Part shown: positions 22,986 through 33,998 of the stretch, in pieces | Layout of the letters: each line of letters starts with the position of its first letter | Numbering within the stretch: position 1 is the stretch's first letter | DNA from: Sabellastarte sp. h YS-2021 | Lineage: Eukaryota; Annelida; Polychaeta; Sabellida; Sabellidae | Length of the DNA stretch: 64,000 bases | Assembly (NCBI GenBank): GCA_964017235.1 | Contig: OZ024929.1 | Location: 165,587,609-165,651,608, forward strand | Direction of reading: 5' to 3' | Translations under genes and position numbers: made by a program | Notes under the pieces: generated by a model | Database searches by the model: none | What the model was told of the DNA's origin: nothing | The model's input: only the letters and a program-made list of their open reading frames with translations

Positions 22986-24786
22986 TGGCAAGGGAGCTGC
23001 CACATTTTGTATCCCCTGCCATATTCTATATCCCTTGGCCATATTTTGTATCCCCTTGTGTATGAACTAATCATTAGAAATTCCCTATGTTTATTATGAT
23101 TATGCAGTTAATAGCCCAATGTTTGTAATCTAAATAAATTTTTAGTTTTCAAAACCTTTTAAACGGAAAAGTTTTCATCCCAGGAAATCTCATTAGATTT
23201 CTCTCTTGGCATATTTATAATTGTTACCTAGATGAATTTGCAACCATTGCTAAGTTTTGGAAAAAACTGTGGGAAAAAGTAGAAAACAAAATTAAATTAT
23301 ATTCTTTGTATATGTAATGAATACACAGCATATGAGTGAATTCAACACAATGTGAATTGTGCATTAATTCTCCATTTACAAACTTTTACAAATGTGTTTT
23401 AAATATATAACCATCTCACTACTTTTGTAAACCATAGAAATTGCAATAGTTCTACAAAGCTATACATATAATTTTGGAATTTTATTACAGAAAGTTATTC
23501 CTGTGTACAAGAGTCAGATAGGACTAGGTAAATGCAACTAATGCAACACAAGGCTAAGATTTAAAATGACTACCGTAAGCCTTTCTAAAATATTTGATCA
23601 TATTTACTCCTCTATGTTCAGCTCAACACTGACTGACCAGAGGCCAATAAAGCTTAATGCTAATCCACTTATTAAATTGTGAACATATCAACATGACTTC
23701 CCATTGAGACTGAAGAGGCACAACAACATCAGGCCCAACAACAAAATCCAACTAACTAATCACCAACTAATCATACTTGGCCTAATGCCCCTATGTCCAT
23801 GTCAATAGGAAGCCATTCTTTTTAAGTTGATTTGATACTTTGTTTACAGGTAGAATTCAGTGGATTGCACTTAATCTTTGTTGGCCTGATGGGTCAGTTT
23901 TGGGCTTAGAATACCTGATACTGTTAGACCTTACATGTATTTTGTCTACAGTTTACCTTTAATCTTGTAAATTGTCTTCCCAATAGTTGGGTAAAATATT
24001 GTGAATATGGAGTGAATACATAATGCACATTCATTTGAATTCAATGTAAAAAGCGATATGTGAATATATAATCATTTGAAGATTCTCTATCAATTTTTGT
24101 AAGTTTTAATTTTAGAACTTTATGAATTTAATTCAAAATCTTACCTAGTTGCTATATCTTGTAAAAAAGCTTGTGAATAGGGAGTTGATACAAAAAAATG
24201 TACATACAAATCAAAATATAAATAAAATATTCACTATGGACTTTATAATACAGTTATTTCTACCATGTTAACATGGTCTAGCCAGTTCCAGCCAATTTGA
24301 AGATTTCCATGATTTATTGTTAAGGAATGAATTGGTGCAAAACACTAACTTCATATTCTGTGAACACTGAATGAATGGGACAAATTGGAATTTTAAAATG
24401 GTTTTCAGTGTTACAGTTAGTATGAATTTGTATGACTTTTTATGTATAAGGCATAGTCCTGCATACTATATTGCATATAACTATATATCTTCATAACTCT
24501 ACTTTAGTTCCAACCCTATTCACTCTTCAAGGAATCAAATCAAAAGTTGGTCAGGCTGAGACCACTGATTTGTTTGACTTACAACAATCATCTCAAACAA
24601 TGTCAACTTAATCCCTCCAGCTCTGTTTGCTATTTATATCACCCCCTTTACACCCCCTTTACACATTTTAATTGAGGGGGATACAGAATATGATGGGGAT
24701 ACACAATGTAGCTGTCATATTTTGTATGACCTTACAGAATATGGCAGGATACAGAATATGGCATGCATACAAAATATGGCGTTACA
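22986..24786. mobile_element. 1.8-kb insertion with inverted repetitive ends, CCGG flanks
   Basis: Flanked by CCGG on both sides (22982-22985, 24787-24790), where the tandem unit normally has one CCGG. The ends are short arrays of TGCCATATTCTGTATCC-type motif in opposite orientation (22996-23055 and 24680-24780). The interior is AT-rich with no gene. Confidence 0.6.
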
Positions 24787-24870
24787 CCGGAAACGAAAAA
24801 TGTGGACGGCAGACAGACGGGCGTCGGACACATCAATCTAATAGTCGGGTTGGTTACACGCAACCCGCCT

Positions 24871-25560
24871 AAAAATAGTCTACAGTTTGGTACCCTAAAT
24901 TACTGCAGAATTATATATTGGCATTAATCATTGATTACCATAATCATAATACAGTCAGTCCAATTGCCACCTATCCCTAGGCTAGGTACCCTAAGCTATG
25001 GCAATAATCATGAAGTACCCTAAGCATGACATATCAAGACGGTCCAATTTTAAAAAGTATTCCACAGTTCCGTACAATAAAGTAATACAGAATTATATAG
25101 TGTCACTAATCCTCTAGTACCCTAACCATTACATAAGGTCAGTCCAATTGAAATGTCATAAAGTAGGTACCAGCCTAAGCTATGTGAGTAATCATGAAGG
25201 ACCCCAAACATGAGATAAAGTCCTCGAAATCGATAAAATATTTTAGAGTTTGTGAACCGTAAACTATTGCAAAATGATATATTGTCACTAATCATCAAGT
25301 AGCCTAACCATTGGACAAAGTGAGTGGAATTCCAAGGTTTCCTTAACCCAAGTACCCTAAAGTATGTTAGAAATAACCTAAGTACCCTTAGCTATGTTTA
25401 GCAATCATGAAGTACCCGAACCAGGAGATTAAGTCCATCAAATTGGAAGCTATCCTTAAGCAACATACCCTAAGCTATGTTGATAATCATGAAGTCCCCT
25501 AAGCATGAGATGAAGTTATTGCAATAAAAAATATTGTAGAATTGGGTATCTGAAAGTAAA
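24871..25560 (+). repeat. ~180-bp CCCTAA-rich satellite, block 3
   Basis: Continuation of the same satellite, with TACCCTAAGCTATGGCAATA at 24987 and similar boxes to about 25500. Confidence 0.85.
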
Positions 25561-26510
25561 TGGGTTTGTTATTCTTGAATTACTCCATTTGTGGGTAAAA
25601 CTGCTGATACCTATAATTTCAGGGGACAACATAGTGATATAAAAATGTTTACAGGGGGGTTTAACACAAAAGCTGCTGTCCAAGTTAATCCCCAAATACG
25701 ACCCCCCTTCTCATTTACTATGGTTGACATAGAGTGGCTCAACCTTTTCTTGACTCCCTTTCCTGAGTTGACTATTGATATAAATGTAATTTGTGTTTGC
25801 TCCGTTGTTAAGTAGATTGTAGTGGATCCTGTATTATGTCCCATTGTTCCTTCAGGTCATACTGAATTCTTAAATATGGACATATGTAGGTGTTGTAAAT
25901 TGTACTTTACCATTGGAAATCTCTAAAAAATATAACCTGAATATTCAATTTGGTAAGTTTACAACAAACCATTTAGCCACCCAAAAAGTCTTGTATTCTA
26001 CCAAGATATATACACTTGTACCTTGAGACAATTACCTTCACTTTTTCCACAAGATGTTTTGTATCTGTATGTTACCGCAAAATTACAATTTTAATGCTTT
26101 CACATACAATGTATATCCAGAAAATAACATTAATAAGGACTGACCTGCCTGCCACACACTAAACTGGCACAGACAAAACAGATAACATATTATGCAAACA
26201 AGCACAATAGATTGACCACAGGAAGGGGGGGAGGGGCCATTGGGAGCAGGTGTGTAATCTGTCACAGTTTGATATTTCCAGAGCAATGCAATTGAAACAA
26301 GTGTTACGAATGTAAGGTTACCTTAACATTGTGCTTCTGTTATAAATATAATGATAAAAGAAATAAAACTACAGAAATACACAAAATAATATTATGAAGG
26401 AAAGAAAACAGTGGCTAGTGGATAAAATGTTTCTTGTTAAGTCATCTGAATGAGCTGTAAAAGTATGTAACTTTCATTTGTCTAATGCTTTAGTCTGTGT
26501 GCTACTTTAC
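25561..26510. other. No feature recognised
   Basis: Apparently single-copy sequence between two satellite blocks. The frames at 25591-25844 overlap on both strands and show no known domain. Confidence 0.5.
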
Positions 26511-26514
26511 CCTT

Positions 26515-28850
26515 TCTTGGACCTATACTACACCTCTCCCCCACCTCTCCCACACCCTGTCCAACTGAAATTACTGGGATAGACCTCTACCTCTCCCACA
26601 CCCCCAAAATACATAGAAATACCTACTATATCTGACCCCTACCACACCTCTCCCCCGCCTATACCATGCCTTCTCCAACTGAAATTAATGGGATAGACCT
26701 CTACCCCTACCACACCCCTGAAACATGGTAAAACGTGGTAGAGGTTACAAGAAATATATACTATATGTGACCTCTACCACACCTCTGCCCCACCTCTACC
26801 ACGCCTTCTCCAATTAAAATTACTGGGATCAACCTCTACCTCTACCACACCCCCAAAACGAGGTAGAGCTTGCAAGAAATATATACTATATCTCACCTCT
26901 ACCACACCTCTCCCCCACCACTACCATGCCTCTTCCAATTAAAAGTACTGGGATAGACCTCTACCACACCCCCAAAATGTGGTAGAGGTTGTAACAATAT
27001 ATACAATATATGACCTCTACCCCACCTCTCCCCCACCTCGACCATGACTTCTCCAATTAAAATTACTGGGATCAACCTCTACCTCTACCACACCCCCAAA
27101 ACGTGCTACAGGTTGCGAGAAATATATACTATATCAGACCTCTACCAAACCTCTACCCCACCTCTACCACGCCTTCTCCAACTACTACTAATGGGATAGA
27201 CTTCTACCTCTACCACACCCGAAAAACGTGGTACATGTTCCAAGAAATATATACTATATCTGACCTCTACCACACCTCTCACCCCACCTCTACCACGCCT
27301 TCTCCAACTAAAATTAATGGGGCAGACTTCTACCTCTACCACACCCTCAAAACATGGTAGAGGTTGCAAGAAATATATACTATATCTCACCTCTACCACA
27401 CCTCTCCCCTACCTTCTCCAATTAAAATTACTGATAGACCTGTACCCCTACCACATACCCAAAACGTGGTAGAGGTTGGAAGAAATATAAACTACATTTG
27501 ACCTCTACCACACCTCTACCACGCCTTCTCCAACTAAAACTAATGGGATAGACTTCTACCTCTACCACACCCCAGAACGTGGTACATGTTATAATAAATA
27601 TATATTATATCTGACCTCTAACACACCTCTCCCCCACCTTCTCCAATTAAAATTACTGGGATCAACCTCTACCTCTACCACACCCCCAAAACGAGGTAGA
27701 GCTTGCAAGAAATATATACTATATCTCACCTCTACCACACCTCTCCCCCACCACTACCATGCCTCTTCCAATTAAAAGTACTGGGATAGACCTCTACCAC
27801 ACCCCCAAAATGTGGTAGAGGTTGTAACAATATATACAATATATGACCTCTACCCCACCTCTCCCCCACCTCGACCATGACTTCTCCAATTAAAATTACT
27901 GGGATCAACCTCTACCTCTACCACACCCCCAAAACGTGCTACAGGTTGCGAGAAATATATACTATATCAGACCTCTACCAAACCTCTACCCCACCTCTAC
28001 CACGCCTTCTCCAACTACTACTAATGGGATAGACTTCTACCTCTACCACACCCGAAAAACGTGGTACATGTTCCAAGAAATATATACTATATCTGACCTC
28101 TACCACACCTCTCACCCCACCTCTACCACGCCTTCTCCAACTAAAATTAATGGGGCAGACTTCTACCTCTACCACACCCTCAAAACATGGTAGAGGTTGC
28201 AAGAAATATATACTATATCTCACCTCTACCACACCTCTCCCCTACCTTCTCCAATTAAAATTACTGATAGACCTGTACCCCTACCACATACCCAAAGCGT
28301 GGTAGAGGTTGGAAGAAATATAAACTACATTTGACCTCTACCACACCTCTACTACGCCTTCTCCAACTAAAACTAATGGGATAGACTTCTACCTCTACCA
28401 CACCCCAGAACGTGGTACATGTTATAATAAATATATATTATATCTGACCTCTAACACACCTCTCCCCCACCTTCTCCAATTAAAATTACTGGGATCAACC
28501 TCTACCTCTACCACAACCCCAAAACATGGTAGAGGTTGCAAGACATATATACTATATCGGACCTCTACCCCACCTCTACCACGCATTGTCCAAATAAAAC
28601 TAATGGGATAGACTTCTACCTCTACCACACCCCCAGAATGTGGTACCTGTTCCAAAAATATATATACTATATCTGACCTCTACCACACCTCTCCCCCACC
28701 TCTACCATGCCTTATCCAATTAAAATTACTGGGACAGACCTCTACCTCTACCACACCCCCAAAATGTGGTAGAGATTGCAAGAAATATATACTAAAATTA
28801 ATGGGATGGACCTCTACCTCTACCACATATTCTATTTCTTACATAGCCCA
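26515..28850 (-). repeat. 114-bp satellite, block 4 (inverted)
   Basis: The same satellite as at 3930-15200, in opposite orientation, with CCTCTACCACACCTCTCCCC and CAAGAAATATATACTATATC. Units vary more in length than in blocks 1-3. It is bounded on the right by the TTTCGCGGGCTCCA motif (28873-28888), the inverse of the left boundary of block 1. Confidence 0.92.
26821..28486 (-). repeat. 833-bp tandem duplication within the satellite
   Basis: 26821-27653 and 27654-28486 are nearly identical (85-codon frames at 27103 and 27936 match exactly). The few differences include AAAACG/AAAGCG near 27469/28302. This points to a very recent unequal exchange. Confidence 0.9.
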
Positions 28851-28904
28851 CCCCCCACCCCTCCCCAAATTTTCGCGGGCTCCAACATGAAGTATCAACC
28901 CAAT

Positions 28905-29790
28905 ACTGGGTGGGGACATTGGTTGGGGTGTAGGTGTGCAACATAACAGTGTGACCCTGACTTGACCTTGCCATAGTGCCGGTGACTGTATCCTTGCTAT
29001 ATCTTTAATGGCTGTTGAACAGGATGTAAAACTCCAACCTTGAACTTTGCTGTATCTTAATTAAAAAAATGTAAGGTGTAGGATGTGGATACTTGGTTGT
29101 GACATTGGAGGTGGGTGTAGGTGTGCAGCGTCATGGAGTGATCTTGATTTAACCTTGCTGTAGTGACCTTGACCATTAAAATTTTTTCCAGGCTATATTT
29201 CAGAAACTGTAAGTGTAAGGTATAGAAAGTCTATACTTGGTAGGGACATTGTTTGGGGGGTATAGGTGTGCAGTGTCATAGTGTGACCCTGATTTGATCT
29301 TTGACCTTGCAGTGGTAACCTTGACTTTGAAAATCTTGTCCTGGCTATATCTCAGAAACTGAAAAGTGTAGGAAGTTGATACTTGGTTGAGACATTGGTT
29401 GTGGGGTGTAGGCATGCAATGTCATTGTGTAATCTTGATTTGTCCTTTGACCATGCTGTAGTGACCTTGACCTTTAAAATCCTGTACAGGCTATATGTCT
29501 GAAACATAAGTTGTAGGAATCGGATACTTGATAGGGACATTGGTTAGAGGGTGTGGGTGTATTATGTCATGGTGTGACCTTGGTTTGAGGGTGTAGGTGT
29601 ATAATGTGGTGTGACCCTGAATTGACATTTTACCTTGCCGTAGTTACCTTGATTTTTAAAATTTTCTCAGGGCCATGTCTCAGAAACCATAAGGTGTAGG
29701 AATTTGATGTTTGACAGGGACATTGGATAGGGTTTGTAGGTATGCTAAGTCATGGTGTGATCTTTAACCTTGGCACTGCTAAAATGTGTT
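28905..29790 (+). repeat. ~140-180-bp repeat, about 5 diverged copies
   Basis: Units contain GGCTATATCTCAGAAACTGT, AAGGTGTAGGAAGTTGATAC, GGGACATTGGTTGGGG, GTGTGCAACGTCATGGTGTG and TGACCTTGCCGTAGTGACCTT. The family recurs, better preserved, at 39175-39915. Confidence 0.85.
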
Positions 29791-29912
29791 CACCTGCCAT
29801 ATTTGAGACATATTTCTCTTATCACAGAGACATATGAATTGCTGTAAGTTATTATTATATATTCTTAATTGTGCTATTTCCATTGACCGCTATACTTTTA
29901 GTTTTCTGATTA

Positions 29913-30440
29913 TGCCCCAGTCATACTACATCCTGCGGTTAGAGGTTTTACTCGGCGGCAAAACCGCGTCCAAAGACTTCCGAGATTTGATGTTTTCATC
30001 ACACTATAGGTAGTATAAGTTGTGGTCATAGATGTTGGGTGAAATGCCCCTGTCCTTCAACTACCATGTGAGTTTCGTATCTAAAGTTATGACACAGTGG
30101 CAAAATGTCCATTAACCTCCACTCGCCTTACGTCACCGTAGTATACTGAAAGTTGACCGAGTCACAACCTTATATACACTGTGGAACACATTCAGTTACC
30201 ACAGCAAGAAATTCATCTGCGCATGCTCACATTTTTCTGCACAAGCCCATGGTACCAAATTTAGAGGCTGAAATTTTTAAACATTTTAAAACTTCCTTAG
30301 AACGCGGAAGGTAATGGACATTTTGCCACTGTATGATAAGGTCACGTATGAATCTCAGAAGCTAGTTGAAGGTAGTTTAAGGAAAAGGGGCGTTTCGCCC
30401 AATGCCTATAACCATGGGTTATACCGCATGTCTGACTGGG
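29913..30440. mobile_element. Foldback MITE-like element
   Basis: CCCCAGTCATACTACAT at the left is mirrored by ATGTCTGACTGGGG at the right. Interior arms (30014-30120 and 30305-30415) are imperfect inverted repeats sharing TGGCAAAATGTCCATTA and its inverse. A related copy lies at 36630-37197. Confidence 0.7.
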
Positions 30441-30449
30441 GTTTTAATG

Positions 30450-30640
30450 CTGTCATCTTGCTGTATCTTTACATACATTTTCTCTCTCGTAGACATTATT
30501 TTCTCTACTTAAACTTTATTTGGATCTTTATGTAACTGAAACTGTTTGCTCTGAAAGTCTCTGATCTTTTTCTGTTTTACTTCTCTATCCCATGGTGCCA
30601 AAAATTAATTCCCCGGGCTGTGGGGTATGGGTTTTTTAAA
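30450..30640 (+). repeat. Dispersed ~190-bp repeat, copy 1
   Basis: TCTTTACATACATTTTCTCT, ATTATTTTCTCTACTTAA and CCGGGCTGTGGGGTATGGG match in order the segment at 40200-40375, in the same orientation, with about 20 percent divergence by eye. Confidence 0.65.
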
Positions 30641-30702
30641 AATGATTTTTTGGAAGGGTTCATTAAATATAAATTGAAGAATTTTCCAATATACCCAATA
30701 CA

Positions 30703-30972
30703 ATGTCACAAAACCCCAACTGTATTAAACTTCCCTTCACCAGCATTTCTGAAAAAAGCATTTGTCATGACCCAGTGAAATATGATAAATATTATAAAGG
30801 TAATACATGGCATGAATTTTACCCAAATTACCAGGTCATCTTGGATGAATTATCAAATTCCTGTAAGAAACCTTCAGTAATATTTTTTATCGAAAGTAAT
30901 ATTAACGTCATGATAGGTACTTCTAAAAAGGTTCTCATTAGAAGATATGTGTACAAGAAAAAGTTTTGTTGA
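30703..30972 (+). CDS. Hypothetical 89-codon frame upstream of the ParB-like gene
   Basis: ATG at 30703 opens 89 codons. I do not recognise the product. It is rich in N, K and S and contains no clear domain, membrane segment or signal peptide. It lies 90 bases upstream of the first exon of the next gene, in the same orientation, but no donor site near its end would join it in frame. It could be a 5' exon fragment, a retroelement relic or a chance frame; composition is close to that of surrounding AT-rich DNA, so I favour chance or relic. Confidence 0.2.
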   Translation: MSQNPNCIKLPFTSISEKSICHDPVKYDKYYKGNTWHEFYPNYQVILDELSNSCKKPSVIFFIESNINVMIGTSKKVLIRRYVYKKKFC

Positions 30973-31010
30973 TATTTTATTCTCCTTATAAACATAATTT
31001 CACTAATACA

Positions 31011-31060
31011 TTTGTGTAATTGGCTTTTAAAGGGTATTTGTGTAATTGGCTTTTAAAGGG
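31011..31060 (+). repeat. 26-bp tandem duplication before the start codon
   Basis: TTTGTGTAATTGGCTTTTAA followed by AGGG occurs twice, at 31011 and 31037. The second copy ends directly at the presumed start ATG (31062). Both copies contain a possible AAAG acceptor. Confidence 0.85.
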
Positions 31061-31061
31061 A

Positions 31062-33085
31062 ATGGAAATCCTAACGGTGCGCCCCTTTGAAGTGAGATTC
31101 ACTCAGAATACAGTAAGCGATGCATTCAAAAACAACATTCCCCTGGTGGACTCATTATACAGCATACTGACTGGTGAACTGAAGCTGTATGAACTTCCAA
31201 AGATCATTTGCTCAGTGTTTGAAGGTCATCTGTGGGTAGTGCATGGCAATAGGAGACTGTTTCTCTTTCAGGTGAGTACATATTTATAGATATGGCTACA
31301 GCAGTTGCTTGAACAAGAATATGTATAAATTTGAGAAATTGGTATTGCCATCAATATTCGAAGTAATTTAAAAAGACCTTTTATCATGATTGTATGACCA
31401 TCCCAAATACGAAAAAAAAAAAAAAAAAAATTGTCCGCTTTGTAACTTGGGAACATTAATTTTGTTTCTCACAGTGTAAGTTAAAATAGGTTGAGTCAAG
31501 ATGTAGAAACATTCTGCAATGCATGTTTACTTTTGGTATGCAGTATGGTTTAGTGCTTCTAAAGTGATTCCATTAAGATAATTGATAATTGTGCTTAGTC
31601 TTTTTTTGTGGGGTCGGGCTTTAATTTAAAATGTTGTTATGTACATAGTTTTTTTTTAAAAAAAATATGGAAAATATCTTTTTGAAGCAGTAAACTCCTC
31701 AAATGTGAAAAATAGTTTAACCTTTTTATTTTCAGAAGCTTGAGGCATATGGACTGGTTCATAAAATAAAGGTAAAGGTGAAACCTTTGAACTTGTACCT
31801 TTTTAATCTCCGATACACTAGCTTGAACAGTGGAATTAGTGTTATGTGCTTTGTGGAAGAAGCCATAGATTGCCTCCTTAGGGACCATATCAGGATATCG
31901 ACATATCAAAATGTGCCTTTGAATGAAACTGAAGGCGCCATTATGACCTCTGATTGTACAGTCTCATTGGATCCACCTCAGATTCATTTAGATGATAATT
32001 CATTAACCAACACTCAGAGCTTTGATCCAGGTCTCCTTGCACATAGAAGTGTTGTTTCTGCTGAGAGTGGGACGTCACATTTAGTTGATGATCTATTTAG
32101 AAATGGTGCAAGCACTGTAGATCTTCAAAGTGGCTGCATACCTGAACTCGATTCATCTGCCGTATTTAATGAAGGGAGTGAAAATAACTTGGATGAGCAT
32201 GTGACATGCACAATATACCCTGGTGAATCAGGTAATTCTGACACTCTGTGTTATTTCAGTGAAGATTCAACTCCCTACACACCTCTTGATTCTCAGGATG
32301 ATCACTATTTTAACAATGTTTTGACAGTCCCTGAAGACAGCTTCCAAACACTTGAACATGATTCAAGTCTGCTTTCTACAGATTCCAAGTTGCTTGAGAA
32401 GGAAGATGAAACTCTAACTGAAGAAGTTAATCATTTTACACCAGGTCCACTCATGAATTTAAGGGAAAGTTATGGCATTGAAACATCTGTAAATGAAGGT
32501 GGATATATGGCCATAAAAGATGTTGGCTATCAGACAAATTGGAACAAGTCTGGTTCTCAAGCAGGTAATTACATTGAAAGCGTTGGTAATGGTGGTTCCT
32601 TTTCTAGTTTTATTCCAGCTGAGACAGAGGATGGTAATTTTGGAGTTTCAAACAGCGTGGCTACTCTATGCAACAGTGGAGACGTGGATTTCTTTGATGG
32701 CATTTGCAGAGATGAAGTGTGTACAGAAGCTGAAAGTGTTCCAAGGATTATCTGGAAGGATAACGTATCAAGAATTGTGACTGATGGATTAAATGGAGAT
32801 CTGCGTATCACTCGTTTTACCAGTTCCAGTGTATTGCCAGAAAAAGCCACTCTGGTGAAGGGGACTGGCAAACCATTTGGAAAGTATGGGAACCACACAG
32901 GCAGATATGGCAGAAAGGTGTCTTGGAATAAGAAAAAAGGTCAAGCAAATCAAAATCTAGGCAGTGAAGTTTATATGACAGACAAGAAAGGTACTGCATC
33001 AGGACGTACTGTGAGAATGCAGACTGAAAAGATAGACCTTAATAACAACTATAAAGATGACACAACTTGTGTGGTACTGATATGA
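31062..33085 (+). CDS. Unknown protein with N-terminal ParB/sulfiredoxin-like region, acidic tail (2 exons)
   Basis: Exons 31062-31271 (ends TTTCAG|gtgagt) and 31736-33085 (begins tttcag|AAGCTT) join in phase 0 to give 519 residues, stop TGA. ATG 31062 has a good context (GGGAATGG). A further 5' exon joined at the AAAG acceptor (31058) cannot be excluded. Residues 1-75 contain PFEVRFTQNTVSDAF, then an IP-L-VDSL helix and a turn ending GHLWVVHGNRRLFLFQKLEA. I recall this pattern (basic-residue FTQ-S/T-V-F, then G..W.V.NRRL..F) from ParB/sulfiredoxin-like proteins of unknown role. Residues about 120-400 are acidic, Ser/Thr/Asn-rich and probably disordered. The end (about 440-500) is basic, with GKYGNHTGRYGRK. 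The gene is convergent with the transporter. The gene call is solid because of the long frame and splice sites; the fold call is inference. Confidence 0.75.
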
Positions 33086-33640
33086 ATACAAAATATGAAC
33101 AGGGAATGGCATTTAACCAAGGAGCTTTCAAACTGAAGTACCAGTGATAGATGATGTTTTTTTATTGTGCAACTTGTTTGTGAAGTCATACGGTAGAATT
33201 TGTCAATGTTGTATTAGAGACTTATATTAAAAGTATTAGTTGTGCTAGAAAGCCTAGTCATTATTGACCCGTGCGATATTCATAGTCTTATGACTGTTGT
33301 CCTCTGCTATATAAGAATGGTGTTTCTGCTCAGCCGAGTGTCAACATGGGTCTTTGGGGCCTTTTTGTCATGTAATTGTATTGGATACAGACTCACTTTC
33401 AGTTTACCTTAATTTACTTAAAGTTAATGATTTAATGCAGTTGATGGGCCTGAAAATGTATGAAAACAGTTTATTGTAAGAATACACCTCATCTAAATTT
33501 ACTACCCATGAAATGTGAAAGAATAGTAAATTGAATCTACCACATCACACATTGATATTGATAGTACCTGATAAATGTGAGAGAATACTGATGATTCCAA
33601 ACTTTGAGATATTGAAATGTTTGTGTATTTGCTTTGAAAA

Positions 33641-33646
33641 AATAAA
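33641..33646 (+). promoter_or_regulatory. Polyadenylation signal AATAAA
   Basis: AATAAA lies 556 bases after the stop of the plus-strand gene, in a T/A-rich 3' region (33086-33665). It is the first canonical signal downstream and lies about 220 bases short of the convergent transporter stop. Confidence 0.6.
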
Positions 33647-33866
33647 ATAGTCCTCATTCCTGAAAAGGTAATTCTCCCCAAAAATGGATATTATTCATAA
33701 TCATAACTGCAAAGTACACTACTTCCATTGCTGTAAGTATGTGTGCTTTACATATCGACTATTTTTTATCTTCATAGTTTACATTGTAGTGATATCCACA
33801 TAGATATTTCATGAATTCTAAACAAATTAATACTCAGTGCCTGAAAACAGAACTAGGTTAAGCCTG

Positions 33867-33998
33867 TCACAACTGGGTGTACTGGTCCTCAGTATTGACA
33901 TCCCCCACAGTTGGGGTAAACATGTTCCTGTTGTCAGCATACCAGCCGTTCACAATGTCTGACTTGTCAAATTCCACTGCTATGATTTCCATCCGATC
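33867..33998 (-). CDS. slc5a8-like: Transporter exon 17 (stop)
   Basis: 43 codons, DRMEIIAVEFDKSDIVNGWY to YTQL, stop TGA at 33869-33867; acceptor tacag|GAT. No canonical AATAAA is obvious downstream on this strand. Confidence 0.9.
   Translation of the reverse strand, partial: DRMEIIAVEFDKSDIVNGWYADNRNMFTPTVGDVNTEDQYTQL

Larger units (their letters stand above)
21808..24870 (+). mobile_element. Composite element with AGGCGGGTTGCG inverted ends
   Basis: Satellite text GTGAAATTGTAA | AAAAATA(G)TCTACAG is restored when this block is removed. Near the left end is AGGCGGGTTGCG (21830-21845) and at the right end its inverse CGCAACCCGCCT (24859-24870). Contents: tandem units (21990-22985) and a separate 1.8-kb insertion (22986-24786). 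Without the insertion it would be about 1.26 kb. The open frames rich in T-D-R-Q-T residues are translations of the ACGGACAGAC motif, not a gene. Confidence 0.65.
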
